From Cryptomeria japonica (lineage: Eukaryota > Streptophyta > Pinopsida > Cupressales > Cupressaceae), in contig NC_081410.1 of the NCBI RefSeq assembly GCF_030272615.1, positions 574,890,263-574,954,262 of the forward strand: DNA of 64,000 nt. Direction: 5' to 3'. The notes under the pieces are model-generated. The model saw only the letters and a list, made by a program, of their open reading frames with translations. It was not told the origin of the DNA and did no database searches. Positions within the stretch are counted from its first letter, which is position 1. Each line of letters opens with the position of its first letter. The translations under genes were made by a program, and so were the position numbers. Positions 22,905 to 34,010 of this stretch are shown piece after piece.

Positions 22905-24459
22905 TGAAAGATCCCAAATGGATCCTTTTGCTGTTGGTTCTGTAAATTCTTAATTAAACATACTATATTTTGTAATTTTTTGGTGATCTTATAGAATAGA
23001 CAAAAGTTGCAGAAAGGGATTGTTTCTCTTTGGGTTTTGATGTTATAAGTAAAGTAATTGATAAATAACAACAACTGTGAAATAAAATAGTCAACAATGT
23101 TCATATGTAAGAACACTTAAGCAATTTGAAAATACTGCAAATCATACCAGGCAAATAACCTAGTTCTGTATTTAGCAAGAATCCATACATTTATTTGGAG
23201 TTGTTCTGAATCTAGATTGATGCCAGATGGAGGAATATTACTGGCAATGAACAAGGAAGACCAAATAAGCTGAATACAGCCCTTCAAGCCAACATACAAA
23301 CAAGGCGTGGTTGTGAAGGAGGCATGGAAGCTGTTGCAAATCACGTGCCAGCTGAAATAGACCAACCACCCTATTGAAACCCCCAATATGCATGTTGAAT
23401 CTTCAGGACAAGAAGATGTGTCTTCTACCTCTGAAAATCTCTGTGCAATCCTGGATAAATCCACTACCACCTCCTACTGAGGGCTACATCCCAGCAAGCT
23501 CAGACCTGGGGTTTGCGTCCCAGACCAAAATCACTCTTCCAGAGCAATTCCCAAATTCGCAAGTTTCAAAATGATCAAAGATGCTACCAATTAGGTTTTC
23601 ATCTCCTTATAACTCCTTTCCCTTTGCAAGTCAAACTCTAAAGAGTAATAAAGCTTGCGCTTTATAATTAAAGTGACACTTTTCCAATTATGGCGTCAAA
23701 CTATAGAAAAAAGCACTTTATTGCGAATAAATAGCTTCAAGCATCCAAAAAGACTCTGGGAGGTGAGAATCATGTAGCAAAGTTCAAGACCTTTCCAACG
23801 AGCTATAACACATAGGCATATCAAACTAGATGAAGCCAAAAACCCCTTATTACTCCGAAATGGCTATATACATAGCCTTATTTTAATTTATTTAATCGCT
23901 AACTTAGGAAATATTTAAATATATTAAAATATTTCCATAGATCCAATAATAGCCCAAAATAACCAACCAAACATGAATTTGACTTCGTCACCTATCTGTG
24001 ATTGATGTCAGACAAGATGGGCCAACTGGCAGTCCCATCCCTAAAATCTAGGGATACTCCTAGAAACTAGGAAACACACCTAATCTTCCTGAAACTGAAA
24101 CCATGGTATGGTCCCGTGGAACCTCAAATATGGAAACTTCCACAACCTCCTAAAAAGTAGGGAATCTCCCTAAAATGTAGGAACCTCTCTCCAAACACCT
24201 GTAACTGCTCAAAAGGATCATGCTCTACTCCTTGGTTCCCTAGGTGGTCATTCAGTCAACTGCCAGTTCTCCCTAAAAAATAGGAGACCTCCCTAAAAAG
24301 TAGGAACTATCATCTAAAGGTCCAAAACGGCTCACAGAGCCCCTACAAAGCTCTGTGACCCTCAAAATGAGTCCCCTAACCATGTCATTGACCTACGGGA
24401 ACTCGAATGGTAGGTCAACCCCTGCTCATCTCATGTCACCTAGAAAAGGGGACATTACA
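22905..24459 (-). repeat. Element C 3' LTR (1555 bp)
   Basis: Begins TGTAATGTCCCC and ends GATCTTTCA on the minus strand. It provides an undisturbed copy of the site where element B later landed in the other LTR (near 23200, TTATTTGGAGTTG). Confidence 0.93.
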
Positions 24460-24475
24460 ATCTTCCCTTCCCAAA
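24460..24475 (-). other. Polypurine tract of element C
   Basis: GGGAAGGGAAGAT on the minus strand directly before the 3' LTR. Confidence 0.7.
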
Positions 24476-25145
24476 GATTTCTTGCCCTCAAGCAATCTGC
24501 ACTTGCACGCTGAAAACCAATTCACTGGATCCCATATCAATTTGATAAACATTGCTTCACCCAACCGCTGCGCTACTCTGATATAAACATTTGTATACCC
24601 AAAATGAAACAACTCATCATGGATCCACTGAAGAAATACACCACACATGTCAATACCAGGATCCAAAATCTTTTCACTGTCATATCCATCCATCATGTCA
24701 ATACTCATTATACTACTGCTATGAACCCAAACATCATCTAACTAGCTAAGAACTTCACTCCAATTGAAGCTACAAGTACTACCAACAATTAATGCTGATA
24801 TGAATCCATCAATGAGCCAATTTCCAACAAGTAAAGTGTGTTGAATACTTTTCCAAGACCTCCAGACAGTTGTTGTAACTTTACCTATATTTCCACAAAT
24901 TAATGTGCCTTCATTAAAGGTTGTTGAGTAAATGTTTTGTTGAGCCATGTAACAAATGAAGTCAATATTGATCTTCATAGCCGACTGTCAAATCTAAGAA
25001 AACTGAGTCACCAATCAATAAGTACAACGCTGCCTTATCATATCAAAGAGGTAACAAAATCAAAGGCGCATTGGGAACACCTTCTATGCCAATCAAGGAT
25101 AACTCATTAGTGGCTGGTCTACTATGAGCCTCATTATCAATTCCT
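24476..25145 (-). other. 3' part of element C internal region, small open frames only
   Basis: Open minus-strand stretches at 24978-24742 and 24708-24476 have some protein character (GLFLQW-like; RLLEGKKSLGRED close to the PPT) but no recognisable domain. The second would run into the LTR. Coding status is doubtful. Confidence 0.35.
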
Positions 25146-26390
25146 TCACCACCATAAAAAAAAACCAATATTAGCTGAAAAATCAGAATTAGATAGCTCT
25201 TGTTCCTCCTTACCAATATGGTGATGAGTATCATGAATGTGCTGAAGTTGAAGCTTAGCCTGATGATCTATCAACTTGGCTTGCTTGGCTCTTGCCAACC
25301 ATCCTTCATTCATCCTCTGAGATTGCTCTATATCAGCTGTCCCAAAATGCACAAAATTTGATTTATGATGGATTGTATTATTCACATTATCATAACCCAT
25401 GATTGCACCACGTATACCTTCAAGTCTAGAATGCAAATCATTATTCTCTTCTTGACCAAAGGCTGCCATATCTTGAGGAAGAGAAGTTATATCACTTTTT
25501 TTATGAACCTCGTGGGGTGGCTCGAATGACATGCTAGAGGTTGTTGATTTGCCAAGTTCAACATACACCTCCCCTATCAAGATAGACTCACACACATCTG
25601 TCAAACTCTCCTCTGAACCATCACCATTAGGTACATTTTCTATTTTGTTCCCATCTTCTAAGGTTTGATTTGAAAAATCAGACTCATTATGACATGTATC
25701 TTCAATATCAAAAGCATCAGTAACACCCAAACAATGAGTGTTTGCATGAGATTACCCCTCACAACCATCATCCTCATGCACCAAAGCATCAAAATCTTGA
25801 TTATGCTCAGTAACAAGACTGTTGTCATAAAAGTCGGGGTTGCTATGGCTTGTTTCCCCCTTTCATCCCTCTTGTTTAACACTCATATATTGTGTGCCAA
25901 TTGTAGGAATCCCTCCTACAACTTCCTCCTCATGTGCCATGACCTTTGAATCATCATTGTGTTCATATGAAGGACTGTTGTTATAAAAATTAGAATGGTT
26001 GCCATACCTTTGTGACATGTTTTCAACATTCATAGGTACCACTTCATCCCTTGTAACATGTTCATCAAATTCATCATAGAGATTTTTACAAACCTCATTT
26101 ATGGATGAGTCAATCGGTTCTTCTCTTTTTATTTGCAGCTGATATGAATTCAAAGCATCTTCAGCTTCATCTGGAATACCCATAAATTGTGTGAAGGTAA
26201 GCATATCTTGTAGCTTTTTTGGAAGGGAGCAATACCCATGATAGTTGCTTATGACTGTATCATTGAATGTTTTAACAGGGGGCCTCCTTGTACTTTTAGA
26301 TGTAGTTGTACCTCTAGTGTGTCTTGAACTCTTTGAAGGTGTTTGATCAATTTCCCTTCCTGCTTGTTTATTTTTACATAACCCTGTCAT
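25146..26390 (-). pseudogene. Acidic ORF of element C, two nonsense codons
   Basis: The single frame from the ATG at 26390 to 25146 covers 414 codons with two in-frame stops: TGA at about 25863 and TAA at about 25764. The N-terminus is basic (KQAGREIDQTPSKSSRHTRG), the rest Asp/Glu/Asn/Ser-rich (SNPDFYDNS, DTCHNESDFSNQTLEDGNK), ending in a His/Gln-rich helix-prone stretch. It starts about 85 bases after the PBS. The ORF of element D at 62575 shares recognisable blocks (NDDxKVMA, SVK(Q/N)E, CHxESDxSxQTLE), so this is a family protein. The function is unknown; position suggests a Gag-like or structural role, but no gag motif is visible. Confidence 0.6.
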
Positions 26391-26475
26391 GATGATTCTT
26401 TTTATGTCCAACTGAAAACCAAATCCAATCACACCAAGTGAATGCAATTACCACCCCACAGGCTGGCAAGATTAT

Positions 26476-26487
26476 GCTTTGATACCA
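26476..26487 (-). other. Primer binding site of element C
   Basis: TGGTATCAAAGC on the minus strand, one base after the LTR end. One mismatch from the initiator tRNA-Met site TGGTATCAGAGC common in plant LTR elements. Confidence 0.85.
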
Positions 26488-26488
26488 T

Positions 26489-26785
26489 TGAAAGATCCCA
26501 AATGGATCCTTTTGTTGTTGCTGCTGTAAATTCTTAATTAAACATACTATATTTTGTAATTTTCTGGTGATCTTATAGAATAGACAAACGTTGCAGAAAG
26601 GGATTATTTCTCTTTGGGTTTTGATGTTATAAGTAAAGTAATTGATAAATAGCAACAACTGTGAAATAAAATAGTAAACAATGTTCATATGTAAGAATAA
26701 TTAAGCAATCTGGAAATACTGCAAATCATACCAAGCAAATAACCTAGTTCTATATTCAACAAGAATCCATACATTTATTTGGAGC
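26489..26785 (-). repeat. Element C 5' LTR, portion left of element B
   Basis: 297 bp matching 22905-23201, interrupted by element B. It continues at 37991. The two parts minus one 5-bp duplication total 1555 bp, exactly the other LTR's length. Confidence 0.93.
26781..26785. repeat. Target site duplication of element B, left copy (GGAGC)
   Basis: GGAGC here against GGAGT at 37991-37995. The unoccupied LTR copy reads GGAGT, so the left copy carries a single C substitution next to the LTR. Confidence 0.8.
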
Positions 26786-27583
26786 TGTAGACACTCAAAA
26801 TTGTCATGTCTAATTAAATAAATATTTTATTTATTTAATTATCTAAGCCTAATTCTTCTATTAATTAAATAAATTTTTATTTATTTAATTAATTCATTTA
26901 TCCTCTTCTAGCCTTATTTCTCATTTAAATAAATACATTTATTTATTTAAATTATCCCTTTCCTAAATTAAATAAATATCTTATTTATTTAATTGTCCTA
27001 CTTCTTCTATTAATTAAATAAATCTTTATTTATTTAATTAATTCATTATCCTTTTCTACACATGACACATGTCATTCATCTCTTAATTCCTACACTACCT
27101 ACCTCTTTCATTATTTTATTATTTCTTTTACCTACCCTCTAATCCTAGCCGACCTCTCTTTTTACACCTCTCAATCTTAACCCTCCATTTCTTATTGTGT
27201 CTTCTATTTAAGGAGATGCTTTCTTCATTGTCAAACCCTAATGACATATCCTAATAACACATGCTAATGATCTTTCATGCAACTTGGCTACACTACAATT
27301 CCACTTGCAACCACATTCCGTTCTTTATTGAGCTCTTGTGCATACAAAAATCTGAGAGCAAGCATATCAAACAAGATCAATGGAGATAGGAAGAATGGAG
27401 ATCAAAACCCTATTGGACATGTGATGGTATAATCTTTGTGATTTTGAGTTATTTTGCATTGTCTTAGGTTATCTTCATATGTTATGGTGGATCTTTGTTC
27501 ATTGTTAGGCTAGGGTTTAGTGGTTGAATCCATTTTAGTCTTTCAATATTGTTGTTATTTGTTATCCATTTTCACCATATACA
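26786..27583 (+). repeat. Element B 5' LTR (798 bp)
   Basis: TGTAGACACTC to CCATATACA. Five AT palindromes at about 26811-27046. A TATA-like TATTTAAG at 27205-27212 may be the U3 promoter. Confidence 0.96.
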
Positions 27584-27586
27584 TTT

Positions 27587-27604
27587 TGGCACGCCCGGTG
27601 GGAC
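27587..27604 (+). other. Primer binding site of element B
   Basis: TGGCACGCCCGGTGGGAC, three bases after the LTR, identical to element A. tRNA not identified. Confidence 0.7.
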
Positions 27605-27689
27605 TCTTGTCCCTTTGCATTTAACATTTTTGTTGCAGATTTTGCATTTTTGAAGTTGCAGATCGGACGATTTCGACGACATTTTAGTT

Positions 27690-27960
27690 TTTTTCCGCGT
27701 CTGCGAGTGTTCGGATCGCGTTTTTGTGTTTCAGAAGCGTCTGTAATGTCGTGAATCGCGCCTGTGTTTTTGCCAATTTTTATTTTTGCAGGTTTCTGGA
27801 ATCGCGTCTGAGAATTTTAACCGCGTCTGTGATTGATATTATCGCGTCTGCGTTAGGGAGAGGTGTCTATGGTCTCTGATCGCGTCTGTGAACTACAGAA
27901 CCGCGTCTGTGTAGTTCAGACGCGTCTGTGTCTGGTATAAAGGCGTCTGTGCTTTCTGTT
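27690..27960. repeat. CGCGTCTGTG motif cluster 1
   Basis: About ten copies of (C)GCGTCTGTG or close variants at irregular spacing of roughly 20-40 bp, all in the same orientation. Not a simple tandem array. Confidence 0.8.
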
Positions 27961-29159
27961 TTGCAACTTTTTCAAGTTCCTTCGATTCGGGTTTTCGGAT
28001 TTTGTACTTAGAGTTTCAGATCTGGTTTATTTTCGGCTAACCCTTGCAGATCTAGCTAACCTGGTTGTGTGCAGCTTGCTTTGGAGGCTAAATACGTTTT
28101 GTTGAAGGCCCCTTTTCACAAAGTCTTTTTGGGTTTTTTAAAAATTTACCTAACTTGTGTGCTTGCAGGAAGGGGTTATCATTTGAAACAACCCAAACTA
28201 CTAACAATTTTGTTGCAGGGCCTTAGCTAGGGTTTTGTAATTTTTTATTGTGTGCCTTGTTTCATAGCTTAGCAAACACTTCAATTGGTGCACTAAAATT
28301 GAATCATTGTCTTTTGTGTCTTGAGCAATAGGCTCTTTTTGTTTACTCTTTAGAGGGCCTGTCTTCCCGTGTGGTCATTAGGACTACTAGTGAGAAGAGA
28401 ACGACCCAAGTGGTAGCGAGGAAAACCCACCTCATCCAAACCACTATAATCAAATGTATTCATGGTGAAAACTATGAATAACGTGTGCTGATTAGTTCAT
28501 ACCGACACTATGTCTCCCCATAAACCCGTTTGATCAAATTTATTTGATCATTTGTAGGGCGTAACCCCTACCGGCTGGGAGCCTTCTGTATTTACAGAGC
28601 TGAAAGTGCCGCATGTATGGCCACACGAGCGGATGCCCTTACTAGCACCTCTTTGTTTTAGATGCCCAAATCTTTCTAGTTGTTGAGGCAGGAGGTCGGA
28701 CCTCTGGTAGCGGCCCACACACATACGGTTCTTAGTAGAGATACAAAGTTTGCCATGGGGAGTTTTCATGGGGACTGATGCTTGGCTGACCCGAGAAGTG
28801 AGTGCCGAGGGTGGAGCCAGTGAGGTCAAGCATCTAAGTATCCGCTCTGAATAGCGTAGCCTCGGGGGTAAAACCCTATGTGGGATCAACAACTATTGTC
28901 TTGGCCAGCCCTAAGATTTGTGCTTGTCTTATGCTAAACACTCAAACACTCAAAAACAAAACAGCAAAACATTGTGTCTTTTGTGTCTTCAAGTGTATGC
29001 AAAAACTTTTTACATCAAACAACACACTTTTTGGAGTCTAAATAGTCTGCAAACATTGAGTCATCAACATTGTGTCCTCTTGTCACGAAAAACAGTCGAA
29101 CAATCAGATTTGGTCACAGCAAAACAAATTCACAGATAGGAAAGATTGCACTAAGGTTA

Positions 29160-29416
29160 CAGAAACGCGTCTGTGTCTGTTCAAACCGCGTCTGTGTTTT
29201 TATCAGCGTCTGTGTCGAACAGAGACACGTCTGTGTCTGGGAATCGCGTCTGTGAAGTATACAGGCGCGTCTGTGTCCACAATTGCAAACAAAAAAAAAC
29301 TGTTACAGTCCCGGCAAACATCAACAGGAAAATCTCATAATCATGTCTGCGTCAAACAGAGTAGCGGCTATGTCTTAAAACCGCGTCTGTGAAGTATACA
29401 GAGGCGTCTGTGTCAG
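29160..29416. repeat. CGCGTCTGTG motif cluster 2
   Basis: About nine more copies in the same orientation, within a segment missing from the otherwise alignable leader of element A (A position near 15130). Confidence 0.8.
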
Positions 29417-29907
29417 GATTTGAAAACTTTAACAGTCAAGCAAACAAAGAAAATCAGTTTCGGCATACTTGAGCTTCCTAGATTGTCTCTTCAGATTTCA
29501 TCTAGCATTCAGCCTGTTCTAAGGTCTTACACAGTCCATCATTGCTTCATACCTCATTTTACATTCATACTTGTCTAAACTTGAGTCAAAAGGTCACTTG
29601 CTTGTCCTCATCATACGTGGTCAACACACTACATACTACTACACTTTGCTAAGTGGTCCCTCATCAAGGTTTCTTACCTTTGGGTCTCATTTGGTCTTAC
29701 TTAGAGTCAAGGTCAGCTTACCTCATCAAGAGAAACTATCCTCTCTTTGGAAGTCACACCTACTCTACTACTTACATACTTGGTCTTACACTTTGGACAT
29801 TGCAAGTACACCTCAAGATTCATTTACACTCCATACAACTCTTGGTCTTCCATACTCTTTTCATATTTTCCATCTAGTCTCTCACATATTGGTCAAACAC
29901 CTAGTTC

Positions 29908-32900
29908 ATGGTTGAAACCCGCCTTCAAAAATCTAGGAGAATAGCTAAAGAAGCTCAAGAATCCGCAAACATGAGTTCTTATGAGTATGACAATGATCTA
30001 TTCTACAATCCTAAGCACACTACATTACCAGACATGAATGTTTATAGAAACAATCCAAATGTGGAAAGCGCAAACGCTATAAACAACAATGCTACACACA
30101 ATGACAATGTTGACAATTCTTCAATACTATCAGCAGACATACAAGAATCTATAATGGATCCTCAATTCAATAGATTGGTTGAAGAGATAATGAGGAGAGA
30201 TCGTCAATACTTTTTAAACATGATGGCACAAAGTGGAGCTAAAATACCGCATGATTTTGACTTATCTCAACTTATGGAAAGTCGACCCTCACAACAAACT
30301 CAATCCAACATGGATCAAAGTAGACCAAATAGTGGAGGAAATAGAGGACCGAATATGATGCCTGAGTCACCATCAGTTCTGCTTCAAAAACCGGCAATCC
30401 CACATACACAAGCTCAAACATATGATACTTACGCTCAAAGACCATTATGGAGGCCCTATGCTCAAACACATGCTCAAGATATGGGTCAATCAAGACAAGT
30501 GGATACTCAAGGACATCCTCAAAATTTTGACACAAGGAGACCTCATGTCAAAATTGGGGGCAACACAATGGAAAATGAAAGGCCTATTGAATATGGTTTA
30601 TATACACAAAACAGATATGGGGTCCCTCAACAAGAAGTTATGCCAAGTGCTCCATACATGTCGCAACAATATAGACCTCCATATGGACATGTCTACGATC
30701 AGTATCATCCATACATGCAACAAGCTCCTCCTCAAATGGGTGTTTCAAACATGGGGTATGCTACAAGAAATCAATCTCCTCCCAAAAATAATTTGGAGCA
30801 ACAAATTAGAGATCTACAAAAGAAAGTGGAGGACATGAGTACATCCAAACCTACATACACTATGAGAGATATATGCCCTTATCCCTTCGATAAGAGCATT
30901 CCAATGCCTCCATTTCCTCCACACTTTGTGACACCAAAAATCGACAAATATAGAGGGAGAGGAGACCCCAAGGCACACATAAGACAATTCTTCATAGCTT
31001 GCATTGAGGTAGCGGCAGAAGAAACATACTTGATGAGGTTGTTCCCACAGAGCTTAGGAGATCAAGCTATGGAATGGTTTTCTCAATTACCTCCCGGTAT
31101 TAAGTCATGGGGCGACTTAGCGGAGGCATTCATTCAGCATTTCTCTTACAACATTGAAACAGATGTCTCAGTTACTACCTTGTGCAATACTAAACAAAAA
31201 GAAGGAGAATCTTTCGCAACATTTTTACAGAGATGGAGAAACCTAGCTAGCAGATGCTCTTGTGAGATCCCGCAAAAACAAATGGTGGAGATGTTCACAC
31301 AAAATGTTAACAAGGCTATTGGCTATGATCTCAGGAAAGCTTGTTTGTCTACATTCAAGGATGTCATTGAAAAGGGCCTAGCAACAGAAAGAGTCTTAAT
31401 TGAACAAGGAGTTATCAAACTATTCAAAGAAAACAAAGAGGACTTCAAAGGAAAGCACAAACCAAAATTTTGGAACAAGAATAAGAACACAGTTAATGAT
31501 GGTGTGGTTGATGCCAACACAGTGAGACCAAAGTTCATCTTTTCTGGATCAAATTCTACCAACAATCAAGTGAACAATCAAACAACTTCAAAACCACGAA
31601 GGAAGTACACTCCATTGGGAGAACCACTTGAATCAGTATTCAAAAAGCTTGTAGCAAACAAAGTGATCACAGTCCCAGATTTTCCTCCATATGAACCAAA
31701 GGTAAAACCGAATTGGTGGAATGATGATGAGTTTTGTGAGTTTCATAAGAGCAAGGGTCACAAGACAAGTAATTGCCATCGATTGAAAAACATTGTGCAA
31801 GATCTCATTGACAGAGGAGATATTGAGATTGAGGGACATTCATCTAACCAAGAGCATGAGGTGTTTAAGGAACCATTCCCAAAACATGACAAGGGAAAAG
31901 GCAAAGTCACAGATGATCAAGCCAATTATACTAGAGCACCTTACAATTATGATTCTACTATCAATCACATCTCAATGGACAATCATATCTCTACCATTAC
32001 TATCAAAAATAAAAATCCTGAGAATCCTCCTCAGCGACCTAAAATTGTCCTAAAGGGTGTGGGATCTTCATCCGAAGCTACCTCCGAATGTCATGTTACA
32101 ACCCGTCGAGGTAAGATTACATTGTCAGGTGCCTCCACTAAGAATACCAATTCTTCATCAACCAAGCCTGAGTACGACCTTGTAGAACAACTAGGGAAGA
32201 CACCTGTACTCATCTCTATTCTTGAGCTCTTACGTATATCTCCTGCACATAAAGCTATCCTTGACAAAATCTTGAGAGACACCGCCATTCCTACTGATCT
32301 GAATGTGGACCAGTTTCAAGCCATGGTGGGATACCTATCCATTCCACACTCCCTCACATTCACAGAAGCCGATGACACCTTCGTAAGTCAGCCACATAAT
32401 GCACCATTACACATTGAAGCCTTCATACATAAACACCGAATAAAACGAGTCCTGATAGATGGAGGAGCAGGTCTTAATATTTGTACATTAAGCACCATCA
32501 GACAATTGGGATATTCTGACAAAGCTGTGAATTCTACAAACCAAATCACCATTAAGGCCTATGATGATGAAGAGCGTTTGTCCAAGGGCACGGTCACCTT
32601 ACCATTAAGAATAGGGCCAGTCACAAAGGATGTGGTTTGTCAAGTCCTGGATCTAGATCTCACGTATAACATATTGCTAGGGCGTCCATGGATTCATGAG
32701 ATGAGAGCAATACCATCTACATATCATCGATGTATCAAGTTTCCACACAATGGAGTTGAAGTGACCGTCAAAGCGGATCCAAATCCATTCATATATTGCA
32801 ACAATCTACAACCTAGATCAGAAATAACAATCCCAGTCAATCGCGAAGCTATTCCTTCATCGGCATATGTGGATCCTGAATCCTTAAAAGCTTCTACATC

Positions 32901-33945
32901 AAAACAGGCAGAGCTAAAAGAAGACAAGTTCAAGATTAAAGACATGGGATGTGGTGAGTATATCTTTCATGTTGATCAACTCCCACAGTCTCCTAAGACA
33001 TTCAATCAACAGGAGCAACCTACAAACAATTTGCAATGCCAAGGAATTGGGTGTGAACCACCTAGTGTTGTGGCTACTAAGTCCGAATGCAAATCTCCTC
33101 CAGCGGTGCAAGCAGCTCTTGATATCAATAGTCCTAAGAGTGGTTTTAGTGAAGAATCTATTGAGCATATCGCCAACCCTCTTGAGAACTCACATAGCCT
33201 TACCATTTCATCCACTCATTCCATTTCCACTCCACTCCCAGACTTGGATGAACAAGAATTACAAAAGCCCTTACTCATTGGGGATCACAAATCAAGCTTT
33301 GAAAAGAAAAATCTAAAAGTAAAAACTAAAGAAAAGTCCTTTAGTCCAAATCAAAATCAAAAGCTATTGGACTCTGCAAAAATCAAATTCAAGGATAAAA
33401 ATCTTATGAAGCAAAAAGAGAAAGAGTTGATCTCCCCCAATATCAAAATAACTGGGGGCAAAAGTTCTAAAATTTCAAGTCAAAAAGCATACTTGTTGAC
33501 CTTAAGTCTCCATCATGCTATCCTACTTTCACTTCTTTTCACAGTCATAAGCCTTCATAACTCATCCACTTGTTCCACACATACTTTCCCTTCTGGCGAT
33601 ACATCATGGACCTTTAATGGAGCTTCCTTGAAGGACTTTGTTATCAGAGATGCCCAAACTTCTTCAGGTGACACGCATATGGGCCTGTGTAGTCCACACA
33701 CTAGTAATTCTATCTCAGTTCCTTTATCAAGGAAGACAGTCACTCAAGCTACACATCATTCAGTCAAGGAACAATGCAGTTACAATCACAAAGTCAAGCC
33801 TCACACATTTGAGGTAGGTGACTTAGTCCTCAGAGAGAACCCCAAGAATCAACAAGACAGAGATAAGAAGGGCAAATTTGAACCCAACTGGCTTGGTCCT
33901 TACATCATCACAGCAGCATATGGATCTGGGGCATATCAGCTCTAA
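29908..33945 (+). CDS. Gag-protease polyprotein fused to an integrase GPY/F tail, element B
   Basis: 1345 codons from ATG 29908. N-terminal 1-330 is Gln/Asn/Pro-rich with a helix-forming stretch (NLEQQIRDLQKKVEDM). The retrotransposon-gag core spans about 340-520 (DPKAHIRQFF at 352). The zinc motif CEFHKSKGHKTSNC is at 610-623. Retropepsin has LIDGGAG with the catalytic Asp at 851 (DAGAS in A) and ILLGRPWIHEM downstream. A hydrophobic stretch of about 24 residues starts near 1194 (LSLHHAILLSLLFTVISLH). The integrase tail starts at 1302 (FEVGDLVLREN) with GPY at 1330-1332. No reverse transcriptase, RNase H, HHCC or DDE motifs occur. A 1-base deletion near 33940 stops the frame about 20 residues early; the lost tail (MHLRRFYT) is still readable to 34010. 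Confidence 0.93.
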   Translation: MVETRLQKSRRIAKEAQESANMSSYEYDNDLFYNPKHTTLPDMNVYRNNPNVESANAINNNATHNDNVDNSSILSADIQESIMDPQFNRLVEEIMRRDRQYFLNMMAQSGAKIPHDFDLSQLMESRPSQQTQSNMDQSRPNSGGNRGPNMMPESPSVLLQKPAIPHTQAQTYDTYAQRPLWRPYAQTHAQDMGQSRQVDTQGHPQNFDTRRPHVKIGGNTMENERPIEYGLYTQNRYGVPQQEVMPSAPYMSQQYRPPYGHVYDQYHPYMQQAPPQMGVSNMGYATRNQSPPKNNLEQQIRDLQKKVEDMSTSKPTYTMRDICPYPFDKSIPMPPFPPHFVTPKIDKYRGRGDPKAHIRQFFIACIEVAAEETYLMRLFPQSLGDQAMEWFSQLPPGIKSWGDLAEAFIQHFSYNIETDVSVTTLCNTKQKEGESFATFLQRWRNLASRCSCEIPQKQMVEMFTQNVNKAIGYDLRKACLSTFKDVIEKGLATERVLIEQGVIKLFKENKEDFKGKHKPKFWNKNKNTVNDGVVDANTVRPKFIFSGSNSTNNQVNNQTTSKPRRKYTPLGEPLESVFKKLVANKVITVPDFPPYEPKVKPNWWNDDEFCEFHKSKGHKTSNCHRLKNIVQDLIDRGDIEIEGHSSNQEHEVFKEPFPKHDKGKGKVTDDQANYTRAPYNYDSTINHISMDNHISTITIKNKNPENPPQRPKIVLKGVGSSSEATSECHVTTRRGKITLSGASTKNTNSSSTKPEYDLVEQLGKTPVLISILELLRISPAHKAILDKILRDTAIPTDLNVDQFQAMVGYLSIPHSLTFTEADDTFVSQPHNAPLHIEAFIHKHRIKRVLIDGGAGLNICTLSTIRQLGYSDKAVNSTNQITIKAYDDEERLSKGTVTLPLRIGPVTKDVVCQVLDLDLTYNILLGRPWIHEMRAIPSTYHRCIKFPHNGVEVTVKADPNPFIYCNNLQPRSEITIPVNREAIPSSAYVDPESLKASTSKQAELKEDKFKIKDMGCGEYIFHVDQLPQSPKTFNQQEQPTNNLQCQGIGCEPPSVVATKSECKSPPAVQAALDINSPKSGFSEESIEHIANPLENSHSLTISSTHSISTPLPDLDEQELQKPLLIGDHKSSFEKKNLKVKTKEKSFSPNQNQKLLDSAKIKFKDKNLMKQKEKELISPNIKITGGKSSKISSQKAYLLTLSLHHAILLSLLFTVISLHNSSTCSTHTFPSGDTSWTFNGASLKDFVIRDAQTSSGDTHMGLCSPHTSNSISVPLSRKTVTQATHHSVKEQCSYNHKVKPHTFEVGDLVLRENPKNQQDRDKKGKFEPNWLGPYIITAAYGSGAYQL

Positions 33946-34010
33946 CTACAGAAGGTGAACCCTTAGAGGATCCTATCAACAGCATGCACCTTCGCAGGTT
34001 CTACACATAG

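Larger units (their letters stand above)
27605..29907 (+). other. Leader of element B
   Basis: 2.3 kb before the gag ATG. From about 28100 onward it follows element A, except for an insertion of about 270 bp at 29150-29420. Both the PBS-proximal 500 bp and that insertion are rich in CGCGTCTGTG words that A lacks. Confidence 0.75.

Noticed and set aside
33487-33560. Hydrophobic stretch in the gag-protease ORF as a possible envelope transmembrane segment
   Set aside because: No signal peptide, no second membrane segment and no env-like context. It lies within a continuous Gag-derived polyprotein. Reported only as a property of the ORF.
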